Assembly (NCBI GenBank): GCA_903907955.1
Contig: CAIVPZ010000038.1
Location: 1 to 64,000 of the forward strand
Source: an uncultured Acetobacteraceae bacterium
Lineage (GTDB): Bacteria; Pseudomonadota; Alphaproteobacteria; Acetobacterales; Acetobacteraceae
DNA length: 64,000 nt
Direction of reading: 5' to 3'
In this document: in pieces, positions 7,956-16,500 of the stretch
Layout of the letters: every line of letters starts with the position of its first letter
Numbering within the stretch: position 1 is the stretch's first letter
Made by a program: the position numbers and the translations under genes
The notes under the pieces: model-generated
Told to the model about the DNA's origin: nothing
Databases searched by the model: none
The model's input: only the letters and a program-made list of their open reading frames with translations

Positions 7956-8153
7956 ATGGCTTTCAAGCCCAACTACAATCAGCAACGTGCCGAACGCACC
8001 CGTGCCAAGCAGGCCAAGCAGGACGCCAAGCGGCGCGAGAAGGAAGAGGCGGTCGCCCGCCGCAAGTCCTCGCCGGATGGCGGGGAGACGGACGCCCCCG
8101 CCGAGGACGTCCCTGCCGGGTCCGTTCCCGGCACCGAACCCACGCCGGGCTGA
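7956..8153 (+). CDS. Small basic conserved hypothetical protein
   Basis: The 65-residue product starts MAFKPNYNQQRAERTRAKQA, a run of Lys, Arg and Gln followed by an acidic, Pro-rich tail (about residues 40-65). GGAAGG precedes the ATG at good spacing. Short proteins opening with a similar FKPNYN...R motif are common in alphaproteobacteria and unassigned. The charge pattern suggests a disordered or helical nucleic-acid or ribosome-associated protein (inference). It ends 7 bases before the stop of the convergent pyk gene. Confidence 0.7.
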   Translation: MAFKPNYNQQRAERTRAKQAKQDAKRREKEEAVARRKSSPDGGETDAPAEDVPAGSVPGTEPTPG

Positions 8154-8160
8154 CGTCCCG

Positions 8161-9594
8161 CTACTTCACCCGAGCCACCCGCAGCGCGTTGGTGGTGCCG
8201 GCCTGCCCTAACGGGATGCCGGCGATCACCACCACCTCGCTGCCGGACGGCGCGAACCCCTCCTGCTGCGCCAGTTTGGTCGCCCGCGCCACCGTCTCGG
8301 TCATCGTGTGGGTGTCCGGCGACACGATCGCGTGGACGCCCCACACCACCGCGAGCCGGCGGGCGGTGGCGTCCGACGGTGTCAGGCTCAGCACCGGCGC
8401 GTCCGGCCGCTCGCGCGCCGCCCGCAGCGCGGTGCTGCCGGAGGCGGTGAAGGCACAGATCGCCTTGGCCCCCACGGTGGCGGCCACCTGCCGCGCCGCC
8501 GCGGCGATGGCATCGGCCACCGACGGCTCCGGCGCCGGCCGCGATGCCTCGATCATCGCCCGCCAGCCGGGGTCCTGCTCCACCCGGGCGACGATGCGGT
8601 CCATGATGTTCACCGCCTCGTAGGGATACTGCCCGGCCGCGGTTTCGGCTGACAGCATCACCGCGTCCGCCCCGTCGAACACCGCGGTGGCCACGTCGGA
8701 GGCCTCGGCGCGGGTCGGCGCCGGGGCGGTGATCATGCTCTCCAGCATCTGGGTGGCCACCACCACCGGCTTGCCGGCCTGCCGGGCCGCCCGCACGATG
8801 CGCTTCTGCGCCAGCGGCACCTCCTCGGGCGGCAGTTCCACGCCGAGGTCGCCGCGCGCCACCATCACCGCATCCGACAGCGCGATGATTTCGTCGAGGT
8901 TGTCGAGCGCCTGCGGTTTTTCGATCTTGGTCATGATCCAGGCCCGCCCGGCGGCGATTTCGCGCGCCTCGGCCACGTCCTCCGGCCGCTGCACGAAGGA
9001 CAGGCCGATATAGTCCACCCCGTGTGCCAGCGCGAAGGCCAGGTCCTCGCGGTCCTTGGCGGTCAGCGCCGGGATCGGCAGCACCACGTCGGGGACGTTG
9101 ACGCCCTTGCGGTCCGACAGTGGGCCGCCGACCGTCACCTCGGTTTCCAGCGCGTCCTCGCGCTTGTGCAGCACGCGCAGCCGCAGCTTGCCGTCGTCCA
9201 GCAGCAGCGTCGCGCCGATCGAGGCGGCCTGGATGATTTCGGGATGCGGCAGGTTGACCCGGCGGACATTGCCCGGGGTGGCATTGAGGTCGAGCTGGAA
9301 CGGCTGCCCGGTCTGCAGCTGCACCCGCCCGCCCTGGAACCGGCCCACCCGCAGCTTCGGCCCCTGCACATCCGCCAGGATGCCGATCGGCCGCTCATAA
9401 CGCTGCTCCAGCTCGCGGATCTGTGCGATGCGGGCGGCGTGGTCGTCATGCGTGCCGTGCGAGAAGTTCAGCCGGAACACGTCCGCCCCGCCCAGGAACA
9501 GCCGGGTCAGCACCTCGGTCGACGAACTGGCGGGGCCGAGGGTGGCGATGATCTTGGTGCGGCGGCGGCGGCGGATCTTGACGCGGGCTGTCAT
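8161..9594 (-). CDS. pyk: Pyruvate kinase
   Basis: The 477-residue protein matches family length. TKIIATLGPASSS and FRLNFSHG lie at the N-terminus. The active-site signature MTKIEKPQALDNLDEI with its catalytic Lys is followed by MVARGDLGVELPPEEVP and ATQMLESM. The C-terminal regulatory domain ends GTTNALRVARVK. It makes pyruvate and ATP from phosphoenolpyruvate and ADP in the cytoplasm. The glycerate 2-kinase gene ends 25 bases upstream of its start in the same direction, so the pair may be cotranscribed and would carry 2-phosphoglycerate-derived carbon to pyruvate, with enolase encoded elsewhere. Confidence 0.97.
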   Translation of the reverse strand: MTARVKIRRRRRTKIIATLGPASSSTEVLTRLFLGGADVFRLNFSHGTHDDHAARIAQIRELEQRYERPIGILADVQGPKLRVGRFQGGRVQLQTGQPFQLDLNATPGNVRRVNLPHPEIIQAASIGATLLLDDGKLRLRVLHKREDALETEVTVGGPLSDRKGVNVPDVVLPIPALTAKDREDLAFALAHGVDYIGLSFVQRPEDVAEAREIAAGRAWIMTKIEKPQALDNLDEIIALSDAVMVARGDLGVELPPEEVPLAQKRIVRAARQAGKPVVVATQMLESMITAPAPTRAEASDVATAVFDGADAVMLSAETAAGQYPYEAVNIMDRIVARVEQDPGWRAMIEASRPAPEPSVADAIAAAARQVAATVGAKAICAFTASGSTALRAARERPDAPVLSLTPSDATARRLAVVWGVHAIVSPDTHTMTETVARATKLAQQEGFAPSGSEVVVIAGIPLGQAGTTNALRVARVK

Positions 9595-9619
9595 CGGGTT
9601 TCCTTGGCAAGGGAGAGGG

Positions 9620-10894
9620 TCAGGCGACCAGCACGGCGCGGATATCGTTGACGTTGGTCAGCGTCGGGCCGGTGCGGATGAGGTCGCCGATGGCGTCGAA
9701 CAGGCTGTAGCTGTCATGCCCTTCCAGCACGGCGCGTGGGTCCTGGCCGGCGGCGCGGGCGCGGGCCAGCGTGTCCGGCGTGATGATGGCGCCGGCGGCG
9801 TCCTCGGTGCCGTCGATGCCGTCGGTGTCGCCGGCGGCGGCCCAGATGCCGGGGCGGCCAGCCAGCGCCAGCGCCAGGCCGAGCAGGAATTCGGTGTTGC
9901 GTCCGCCGCGCCCGGCCGGGCCGTGGCCGAGCGTGACCGTGGTTTCGCCGCCGGAGAGCAGCACAGCGGGGGCGGGCAGGGGGTGCCCGTGGGTGGCGAC
10001 CGAGCGGGCGATGCCGGCCATCACCGTGCCGACCTCCCGGCTTTCGCCTTCGAGCGCATCGCCGAGGATCAGCGGGGTCAGCCCCAGCCCACGCGCCGCC
10101 TCCGCCGCGGCCGCCAGCGCCATGGCGGGGGTGGCGATCAGGCGCAGGTCGGTGGGCGGCAGGCTGCCGGGTTTGGGCGTCTCGTCGTCGTCGCGGGCCA
10201 GCCGCGCGGCCGCCGCCGGCGGGGCGGCGATGCGGTAGCGCACCAGCAGCGCCCGCGCCGCGGCGAAGCTGGTCGGGTCGGGCACGGTGGGGCCGCTGCC
10301 GATGACGGCGGGGTCGTCGCCGGGCACGTCGCTGATCGCCAGCGTGACCACCCGGGCCGGCGCCGCCGCGGCCGCCAGCCGCCCGCCCTTGATGGCGGAG
10401 AGGTGCTTGCGCACGCAGTTCATCTCGGCAATCGTCGCCCCGGAGGCGAGCAGGGCGCGGTTCACCGCCTGCTTGTCGGCCAGCGTCAGGCCCGGCGCCG
10501 GCAGCGCCATGAGGGCGGATGCGCCGCCCGATATCAGCGCCAGTACCAGGTCGTCCGGCCCGAGGCCGCGCACGCTGTCCAGCACGCGGCGGGCGCCGGC
10601 CTCGCTGTTGGCGTCCGGCACCGGGTGGGCGGCTTCGATCACCGCGATGCGCCGGGTCGGCACGGCGTGGCCGGTGCGGGTGACCACCACGCCGTGCAGG
10701 TCGGCGTTGGGCCAGGCAGCCTCCACCGCGGCGGCCATGAGCGCGGCGGACTTGCCGGCGCCGACCACCGCGATGCGTCCTTGCGGGCGAGGCGGCAGGT
10801 GGCGGGCGAGCACGCGGCGCGGATCGGCGGCGGCAATGGCCGCGTCGAACACCTGCCGCAGGGCCGTTCTGGCCTGTCCGTCGTCCCACGCCAT
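9620..10894 (-). CDS. Glycerate 2-kinase (DUF4147/MOFRL type)
   Basis: The 424-residue protein shows VVGAGKSAALMAAAVE at the N-terminus, LISGGASALMALPAPGL, NCVRKHLSAIKGGRLA and the MOFRL-domain LLSGGETTVTLG with GRGGRNTEFLLGLAL. These define the bacterial GckA/TtuD group that phosphorylates D-glycerate at C2 with ATP. The pathway context is glyoxylate or tartronate salvage, or the serine cycle. ATG 10894 (MAWDDGQ) is chosen over longer open frames because the family starts near this point. It sits directly upstream of pyk. Confidence 0.93.
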   Translation of the reverse strand: MAWDDGQARTALRQVFDAAIAAADPRRVLARHLPPRPQGRIAVVGAGKSAALMAAAVEAAWPNADLHGVVVTRTGHAVPTRRIAVIEAAHPVPDANSEAGARRVLDSVRGLGPDDLVLALISGGASALMALPAPGLTLADKQAVNRALLASGATIAEMNCVRKHLSAIKGGRLAAAAAPARVVTLAISDVPGDDPAVIGSGPTVPDPTSFAAARALLVRYRIAAPPAAAARLARDDDETPKPGSLPPTDLRLIATPAMALAAAAEAARGLGLTPLILGDALEGESREVGTVMAGIARSVATHGHPLPAPAVLLSGGETTVTLGHGPAGRGGRNTEFLLGLALALAGRPGIWAAAGDTDGIDGTEDAAGAIITPDTLARARAAGQDPRAVLEGHDSYSLFDAIGDLIRTGPTLTNVNDIRAVLVA

Positions 10895-10965
10895 GCTGTG
10901 TTGTTCCTCCCGACGCGCCGTTGCGGGGGAGTATGGCGAAGCCTGGGCGCCGGCGCCATGTTGCG

Positions 10966-11045
10966 GGCGTGACAAGGAAAGGGAACAAGGCGAGGGGGCG
11001 GTGGACCCCTGGACCCCATTCGTTGAGGAAGATCGGTTCCAACGG
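10966..11045. repeat. GC-rich hairpin repeat (CCAGGGC family), partial copy
   Basis: The stretch with AGGGGGCGGTGGACCCCTGG and GACCCCATTCGTTG parallels the half of the 17910 and 54720 copies that reads GGGGTCGGTGGACCCCTTGACCCCATT. It fills most of the gap between the divergent glycerate kinase and gapR genes. Confidence 0.5.
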
Positions 11046-11112
11046 GGCATTGACCCCGGGTGGTCAGGCCGGTAAGCCCGGCGCCCCGCCTGCCCCAGGA
11101 GTCGATCCCCGC

Positions 11113-11412
11113 ATGCCACGTCCCGCTGCCGCCGCGAAGGATGCCACCGGCCAGGAAGCCGCGCCGGACAACGCCCAGTGGGGCAATGTCGCCGCTGACC
11201 GGCTGCGCAGCATCGTCGATCGCATCGAGCGACTGGAGGAGGAGCGCAAGGCGCTCTCCAGCGACATCAAGGACATCTACGCCGAGGCCAAGAGCGCCGG
11301 TTTCGACCCCAAGGTGCTGCGCCAGCTCATTTCGATCCGCAAGAAGCAGCCGGCCGAGGTCGAGGAAGCCGAGACGCTGCTCGACGTCTACCGCCGCGCG
11401 CTGGGGATGTAG
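11113..11412 (+). CDS. gapR: GapR-family DNA-binding protein (DUF2312)
   Basis: The 99-residue protein has the near-invariant core AADRLRSIVDRIERLEEERK, then DIKDIYAEAKSAGFDPKVLR and RKKQPAEVEEAETLLDVYRRALGM. It is all helical with a coiled-coil first half. In Caulobacter GapR binds AT-rich, overtwisted DNA and stimulates topoisomerases during replication. The N-terminal 25 residues are an Ala-rich extension. ATG 11113 has AGGAG upstream. It converges on minE with only eight bases between their stops. Confidence 0.92.
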   Translation: MPRPAAAAKDATGQEAAPDNAQWGNVAADRLRSIVDRIERLEEERKALSSDIKDIYAEAKSAGFDPKVLRQLISIRKKQPAEVEEAETLLDVYRRALGM

Positions 11413-11420
11413 CGCGGCGC

Positions 11421-11684
11421 TCAGATCACGGAGACGACTTCGCCCGGCATGTGGATATCGATCTCCAGCGTGGAGATCGAATCGCCGCGATCGAGCTTGA
11501 TCTGCACCATGTCGCGCTCGATCTTGACGTGACGCGCCACCACCGCCAGGATTTCCTCCTGCAGGATCCGCACCAGATCACCCGAGGAGCCGTTGAGGGC
11601 GCGTTCGTGCGCCAGCACGATCTGCAGGCGCTCGCGGGCGACCGGGGCCGAGCCGCGGCGGGTGAGGAAGCTGAGCAGTTTCAT
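11421..11684 (-). CDS. minE: Cell division topological specificity factor MinE
   Basis: The 87-residue length is standard. It has an N-terminal membrane-targeting segment (MKLLSFLTRRGSAPVARERL), the MinD-contact helix (LQIVLAHERA) and the C-terminal dimerisation domain (ILAVVARHVKIE...LEIDIHMP). MinE stimulates MinD ATPase activity and drives Min oscillation, placing the division septum at mid-cell. Its ATG overlaps the minD stop by four bases (ATGA), giving the usual coupled minD-minE arrangement. Confidence 0.96.
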   Translation of the reverse strand: MKLLSFLTRRGSAPVARERLQIVLAHERALNGSSGDLVRILQEEILAVVARHVKIERDMVQIKLDRGDSISTLEIDIHMPGEVVSVI

Positions 11685-12496
11685 GCCACTCTCCTTCCGA
11701 ACAGGCGCTGCACCAGGCCGCGCTTCTCGTCGGGAGCCGCGACCGGAACCACCTCGCCGCGCAGGCGGCGGGCGGCGTCGAAATAGGCGCGCCCCGGCGC
11801 ACTGTCGGGGCTGCTGAGCGTGACCGGGGAGCCGATATTGGACGCGCGCAGCACCTCCTGGCTTTCCGGGATGATGCCGAGCAGCGGGATCGACAGGATC
11901 TCCAGCACGTCTTCGGTTTTCAGCATTTCGCCGCGGTTGGCGCGGCCCGTATCGTAGCGGGTCAGCAGCAGGTGCTTTTCCATCCGCTCGCCGCGTTCGG
12001 CGCGTTCGGTCTTGGAGTCGAGCAGGCCGATGATGCGGTCGGAGTCGCGCACCGACGACACTTCCGGGTTGGTCACCACCACCGCCAGGTCGGCATGGCG
12101 CATGGCCAGGGTGGCGCCGCGCTCGATGCCGGCCGGGCTGTCGCAGATCACCCAGTCGAATTTCTCGCGCAGCTCGGCAATGACGCGGGCCACGCCTTCG
12201 GGGGTCAGGGCGTCCTTGTCGCGGGTCTGCGAGGCCGGCAGCAGCGACAGGGTGTCCACCCGCTTGTCGCGGATCAGCGCCTGCGCCAGCTTGGCGTCGC
12301 CCTGGATCACGTTGACCAGGTCGAACACCACCCGCCGCTCCGCGCCCATCACCAGGTCGAGGTTGCGCAGGCCGACGTCGAAATCGACCACCACCACGGT
12401 CTGTCCGCCCTGCGCCAGGGCGGCGCCGAGCGCGGCCGTGGAGGTTGTCTTGCCGACGCCTCCCTTGCCGGATGTCACGACCAGAACCTTCGCCAT
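11681..12496 (-). CDS. minD: Septum site-determining ATPase MinD
   Basis: The 271-residue protein has the deviant Walker A box SGKGGVGKTTSTAALGAAL at residues 8-26, VVVDFDVGLRNLDLVMG, DWVICDSPAGIERGA and VTNPEVSSVRDSDRIIGLLDSK. The C-terminus ends KRGLVQRLFGRRVA, an amphipathic helix that anchors it to the membrane. ATG 12496 (MAKVLVV) is the conserved start; longer open sequence upstream belongs to a repeat. It recruits MinC and is released by MinE. minC lies 124 bases upstream, the gap being mostly repeat copy 4. Confidence 0.97.
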   Translation of the reverse strand: MAKVLVVTSGKGGVGKTTSTAALGAALAQGGQTVVVVDFDVGLRNLDLVMGAERRVVFDLVNVIQGDAKLAQALIRDKRVDTLSLLPASQTRDKDALTPEGVARVIAELREKFDWVICDSPAGIERGATLAMRHADLAVVVTNPEVSSVRDSDRIIGLLDSKTERAERGERMEKHLLLTRYDTGRANRGEMLKTEDVLEILSIPLLGIIPESQEVLRASNIGSPVTLSSPDSAPGRAYFDAARRLRGEVVPVAAPDEKRGLVQRLFGRRVA

Positions 12497-12519
12497 CTGC
12501 GCCACCTCCCTCGTTCCTG

Positions 12520-12623
12520 TCAGAGCTTGTGCAGCAGTCGCACTTGCGAACGGATTCCGGTTGTAATCATCAAGGCTCTCCACCTGTTCTGGCCGCGAGC
12601 GGGCGGCTTTCTCAACACCGTCA
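12520..12623 (-). repeat. Stop-codon-associated palindromic repeat, copy 4 (degenerate)
   Basis: Read on the minus strand it starts TGACGGTGTTGAGAAAGCC and ends TTCGCAAGTGCGACTGC, then GCACAAGCTCTGACA. The 3' half matches copies 1-3 closely and the 5' half has diverged. Its first TGA is the minC stop codon. It fills the minC-minD gap. Confidence 0.65.
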
Positions 12624-13346
12624 GTCCATGGCCGCCATGACCACCGTATCGCCGTGCAGCCATGCCTGCACCGGCCGGCCGCGCAGGGCGGCATCCATGT
12701 CGTCGGCGGTGCGATAGACGCCGTCGATCGCCACCAGCTCGGCCTCCAGGCGGCGGCAGAACACCCGCGCCTTGGAATTGCCGTTGAAGCCCGCCACGAC
12801 GCGGCCCCGCAATGTACCATAGACATGTACCGACCCGCCGGCGAACACTTCGGCGCCGGACGCGATCGAGCCGAGCACCGTCACGTCGCCGGCCGGATAG
12901 ATCACCGTCTGGCCGGAGCGGACCGGCTCGGCGATGACCAGCCCGGCGGGGACGATTTCGGCGGGCTCCGGTTCCACCGCCGCGGCCTGGACGGCGGGCG
13001 CCGCGGCGACGGGGAGTTCCACCTCGCCGGTGGAACGGCCGCCGGGGATCGCGCCGCCCCATTCGTCGGCGCCGGCCCAGGACGGGTCGGTGCCTTCCAC
13101 GGCGAGGACGCGCAGTCCCCGCTGCTGCAGCGTGCGTACCAGCCAGACCAGATCGGCATCGGCCTCGGTGACGCCGCCGAGGTCGACCAGCACCGGTTTG
13201 CTTTCGAGGAAGGTGGGCGAGCGCGCCACCTGGGCGTCGAGCTCGGCGAGCCACTCATCGACCGGCGGCTCGGGCCTCAGCACGAGGACGAGGAAGGAGC
13301 GGCCATGGACTCGGAAGACGGGTTTGGTGCGGGAATCTGGGGTCAC
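12621..13346 (-). CDS. minC: Septum site-determining protein MinC
   Basis: The 241-residue protein has an N-terminal FtsZ-inhibiting domain starting at FRVHGRSFLVLVLRPEP, an Ala/Pro-rich linker (about residues 100-140) and the C-terminal beta-helix that binds MinD (SGQTVIYPAGDVTVLGSIASG, ...VHVYGTLRGRVVAG). It stops FtsZ assembly away from mid-cell. GTG 13346 is chosen because it sits just before the first domain; a TTG at 13436 would add 30 poorly conserved residues. The stop codon lies inside repeat copy 4. It leads minC-minD-minE and is divergent from the giant chemotaxis-like gene. Confidence 0.93.
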   Translation of the reverse strand: MTPDSRTKPVFRVHGRSFLVLVLRPEPPVDEWLAELDAQVARSPTFLESKPVLVDLGGVTEADADLVWLVRTLQQRGLRVLAVEGTDPSWAGADEWGGAIPGGRSTGEVELPVAAAPAVQAAAVEPEPAEIVPAGLVIAEPVRSGQTVIYPAGDVTVLGSIASGAEVFAGGSVHVYGTLRGRVVAGFNGNSKARVFCRRLEAELVAIDGVYRTADDMDAALRGRPVQAWLHGDTVVMAAMD

Positions 13347-13598
13347 TCTCGCCCGGTATCCGGGCGGGCGGGCGGAATCAATGATGATTTCCACCCGGCG
13401 GAAGATTTTGTGCCCTTGACGGATCGGCCGACGCAATATCGGGGGACGATGGCCGAGTCCCGCGGCCCTCGCCGGGGCCGTCGCCGAACCCCGCCGGGCG
13501 CGCGTGGTGCCCGTCGCCGAGCGGGGGCGCTGATGATACGGCGGGCCGGGCGAGATTGCCCCTGAGACGATTTCTGCTAGAACTTGTTGGGGTTGCAG

Positions 13599-16500
13599 AT
13601 GCCGCGGCGACCTCGTGAAAGGAATGCTGAAATTTCAGAAAGCCCGGCACTTCCGGACAACATGACACACCCCCGATCGAGCCGGCACGACCAGCCGCCC
13701 CGGGCGCCCTTCCCCGGTACCGTCGTCGGCATAGGGGCCTCGGCGGGCGGACTTGACGCGTGCCGAAAGCTGCTGTCCGCGCTGCCGGCCGGCAACGGCA
13801 TGGCCTTCGTGCTGGTGCAGCACCTCGATCCGACCCACGAAAGCATGATGGCGGACCTGCTGGCCGGCAGCACGCCGATGACGGTGGAGCAGGCCACCGA
13901 CGGCATGCCGATCGCCCCCGATCACGTCTATGTGATCCCGCCGGGAACCTACCTTGCCGTCAGCGACGGCGCCCTGCGCCTCTCGCCGCCGCAGGCGCCG
14001 CACGGCGCGCGCCTGCCGTTCGACTTCCTGCTGCACGCGCTGGCGGAAGCGTGCGGGGCGCGGGCGGTCGCGGTGGTGTTGTCCGGAACCGGGGCGGATG
14101 GCAGCCTCGGCGTGAAATCGGTGCAGGCGCAGGGGGGGCTTGTCATCGCGCAGGACCCCGGCGAGGCCGCCTTCGACGGCATGCCGCGCAGCGCGATCAT
14201 GACCGGCGCGGTCGACCTTGTGCTGCCGCTGGCGAAAATCCCCGCTGCGCTGCTCGACCACGACCGCCGCCTCGCGCATTTGCCGGTGTCCGGCGCCGGC
14301 GCAAAGGACTGCCTGGCCACGATCATCGAGCTTCTGCGCGCGCAAACCGCCCATGACTTCACCCTTTACAAGGAAGGCACGCTGCGCCGCCGGATCGAGC
14401 GGCGCATGGCCATGTCGGCGGCCGGGACCGGTGGCATGGAACGCTACCTCGACCTGCTGCGCAGCGACCCGGGCGAACTCGACCTGCTCGCCAAGGAGCT
14501 GCTCATCAATGTCACCAGTTTTTTCCGGGACCAGAAGGTGTTCGACCTCCTGGCGGAAAGGATCATACCCGGGCTGGTTCGCGCGCATCCGCCCGGCCAG
14601 ACGCTGCGCATCTGGATTGCCGGGTGCAGCACCGGCGAGGAGACCTATTCGCTGGCCATGCTGTTTCAGGAGGCAATCGCCGCGGCGAAATCCAACAACA
14701 AGCTGCAGATCTTTGCTTCAGATGTTGATCCAGATGCGATCGCGATCGCCCGCGAGGGACTGTATCCGGCGAATATTGCAGCCGATCTTTCATCAGAGCG
14801 AATTGCCCGCTTCCTCCTGAAGGAAGGCGAATATTACCGGGTGCAGCCAGAACTGCGCGGGGTGGTGGTATTCGCGGTGCAGGATGTGCTGTCCGATCCG
14901 CCGTTCTCGCGGCTCGATCTGGTCTCGTGCCGCAATCTGTTGATTTATCTGTTGCCGGAGGCGCAGGCGAAGGTTATCACGCTGTTTCATTTTGCCCTGC
15001 GCGAAGGCGGCATTCTGCTGCTCGGCACGGCGGAGACGGTCGGCGACGCTGGCAACCGCTTCGAGGCGATCTCGGAGGTGGACCGGGTCTACCGGCGTAT
15101 CGGCCGCAGCCGGCTGGGTGAGTTCGGTTCCCTGACGCGAACCGGCGACGGCGTGCGGGTACGCGCCCGCCCGGCGCCAGGCCCGGCACCGTCGCGCCAG
15201 GCAGCGCTTGCCGATTTATGCCGGCGGCTGGTGCTGGAAACCTTTTCGCCGGCAGCGGTGCTGATCAACCACCGGCATGAGTGCCTGTACTTTTTGGGCC
15301 CGACGGAGCGCTATCTGCGGGTGGCGCCGGGGCACGCCACCCACGATCTGCTCGCCATGGCGCAGCCCGGCCTGCGCGGCAGGCTGCGTGCGGCGATCCA
15401 GCAGGTCCGCCAGGAGAACACGCGAACCGTCATCCCCGACATCCGGCTCAACCAGAACGGCCAGATGGCTGCGTTCAGCATCGATGTCCGGCCGGTCGCG
15501 ACCGCGGACGAGGACCTGTTGCTGGTCTGCTTCGTCGATGCGCCGCCGCAGGCCCAGACCAGCGGTGCGTCCGTGCCGCCGGAGGCGGTTTCCCGCGTGG
15601 CCGAACTTGAACGCGAGCTTGAAGCCACGCGGACGGAGCTGCAGGGCGCCATCCGCAACCTGGAAGTTTCGATCGAGGAACAGAAGGCGCTCAACGAGGA
15701 GGCCTTGTCGGTCAATGAGGAGTTCCAGTCGGCCAACGAGGAGCTGCTGACCTCGAAGGAGGAGCTGCAATCGCTCAACGAGGAACTTGCCGCCCTCAAC
15801 AGCCAGTTGCAGGAAACCCTGGAACGCCAGCGCACGACGGCGAACGATCTGCAGAATGTGCTGTTCAGCACCGACGTCGCCACGCTGTTTCTTGATTCCA
15901 GCTTCAACATCCGTTTCTTCACGCCGGCCACTCGGCTGCTGTTCAATGTCATTCCGGGCGATGTCGGGCGGCCGCTGGCCGACCTGCATTCGCTGGCGGA
16001 CGATGGCACGCTGCTGAGTGACGCCCGCGATGTTCTGCAAACGCGCACACCGCGGGAGCGGGAGATCGAAACGCGGAACGGCGCCTGGTTCATCCGCCGC
16101 ATCCTGCCCTACCGCACCCAGGACAACGGGGCTGAGGGCGTGGTCATTACATTTGCCGACACAACCGAACGCCGGCGCACCGCCGACGCGCTGGGCGCGG
16201 CCATGCGGACGGCGGAGCTGGCGAATGTCGCCAAGTCGCGGTTTCTTGCCGCCGCCAGCCATGACCTCCGTCAGCCGTTGCAGACGCTCGTCCTGTTGCA
16301 GGGGCTGCTGGCGAGGACCGTCGTGGACGAGAAGGCGCAGCGGCTGCTCGCGCGGTTCGACAGGACGCTGAACACCATGTCCGCGATGCTGAACACGCTG
16401 CTCGACATCAACCAGATCGAGTCGGGCGCGGTGCAGCCCCGGATTGTCGATTTCGCCATCGACGACCTGCTCGAACGGCTGCGCGACGAGTTCACCTTTC

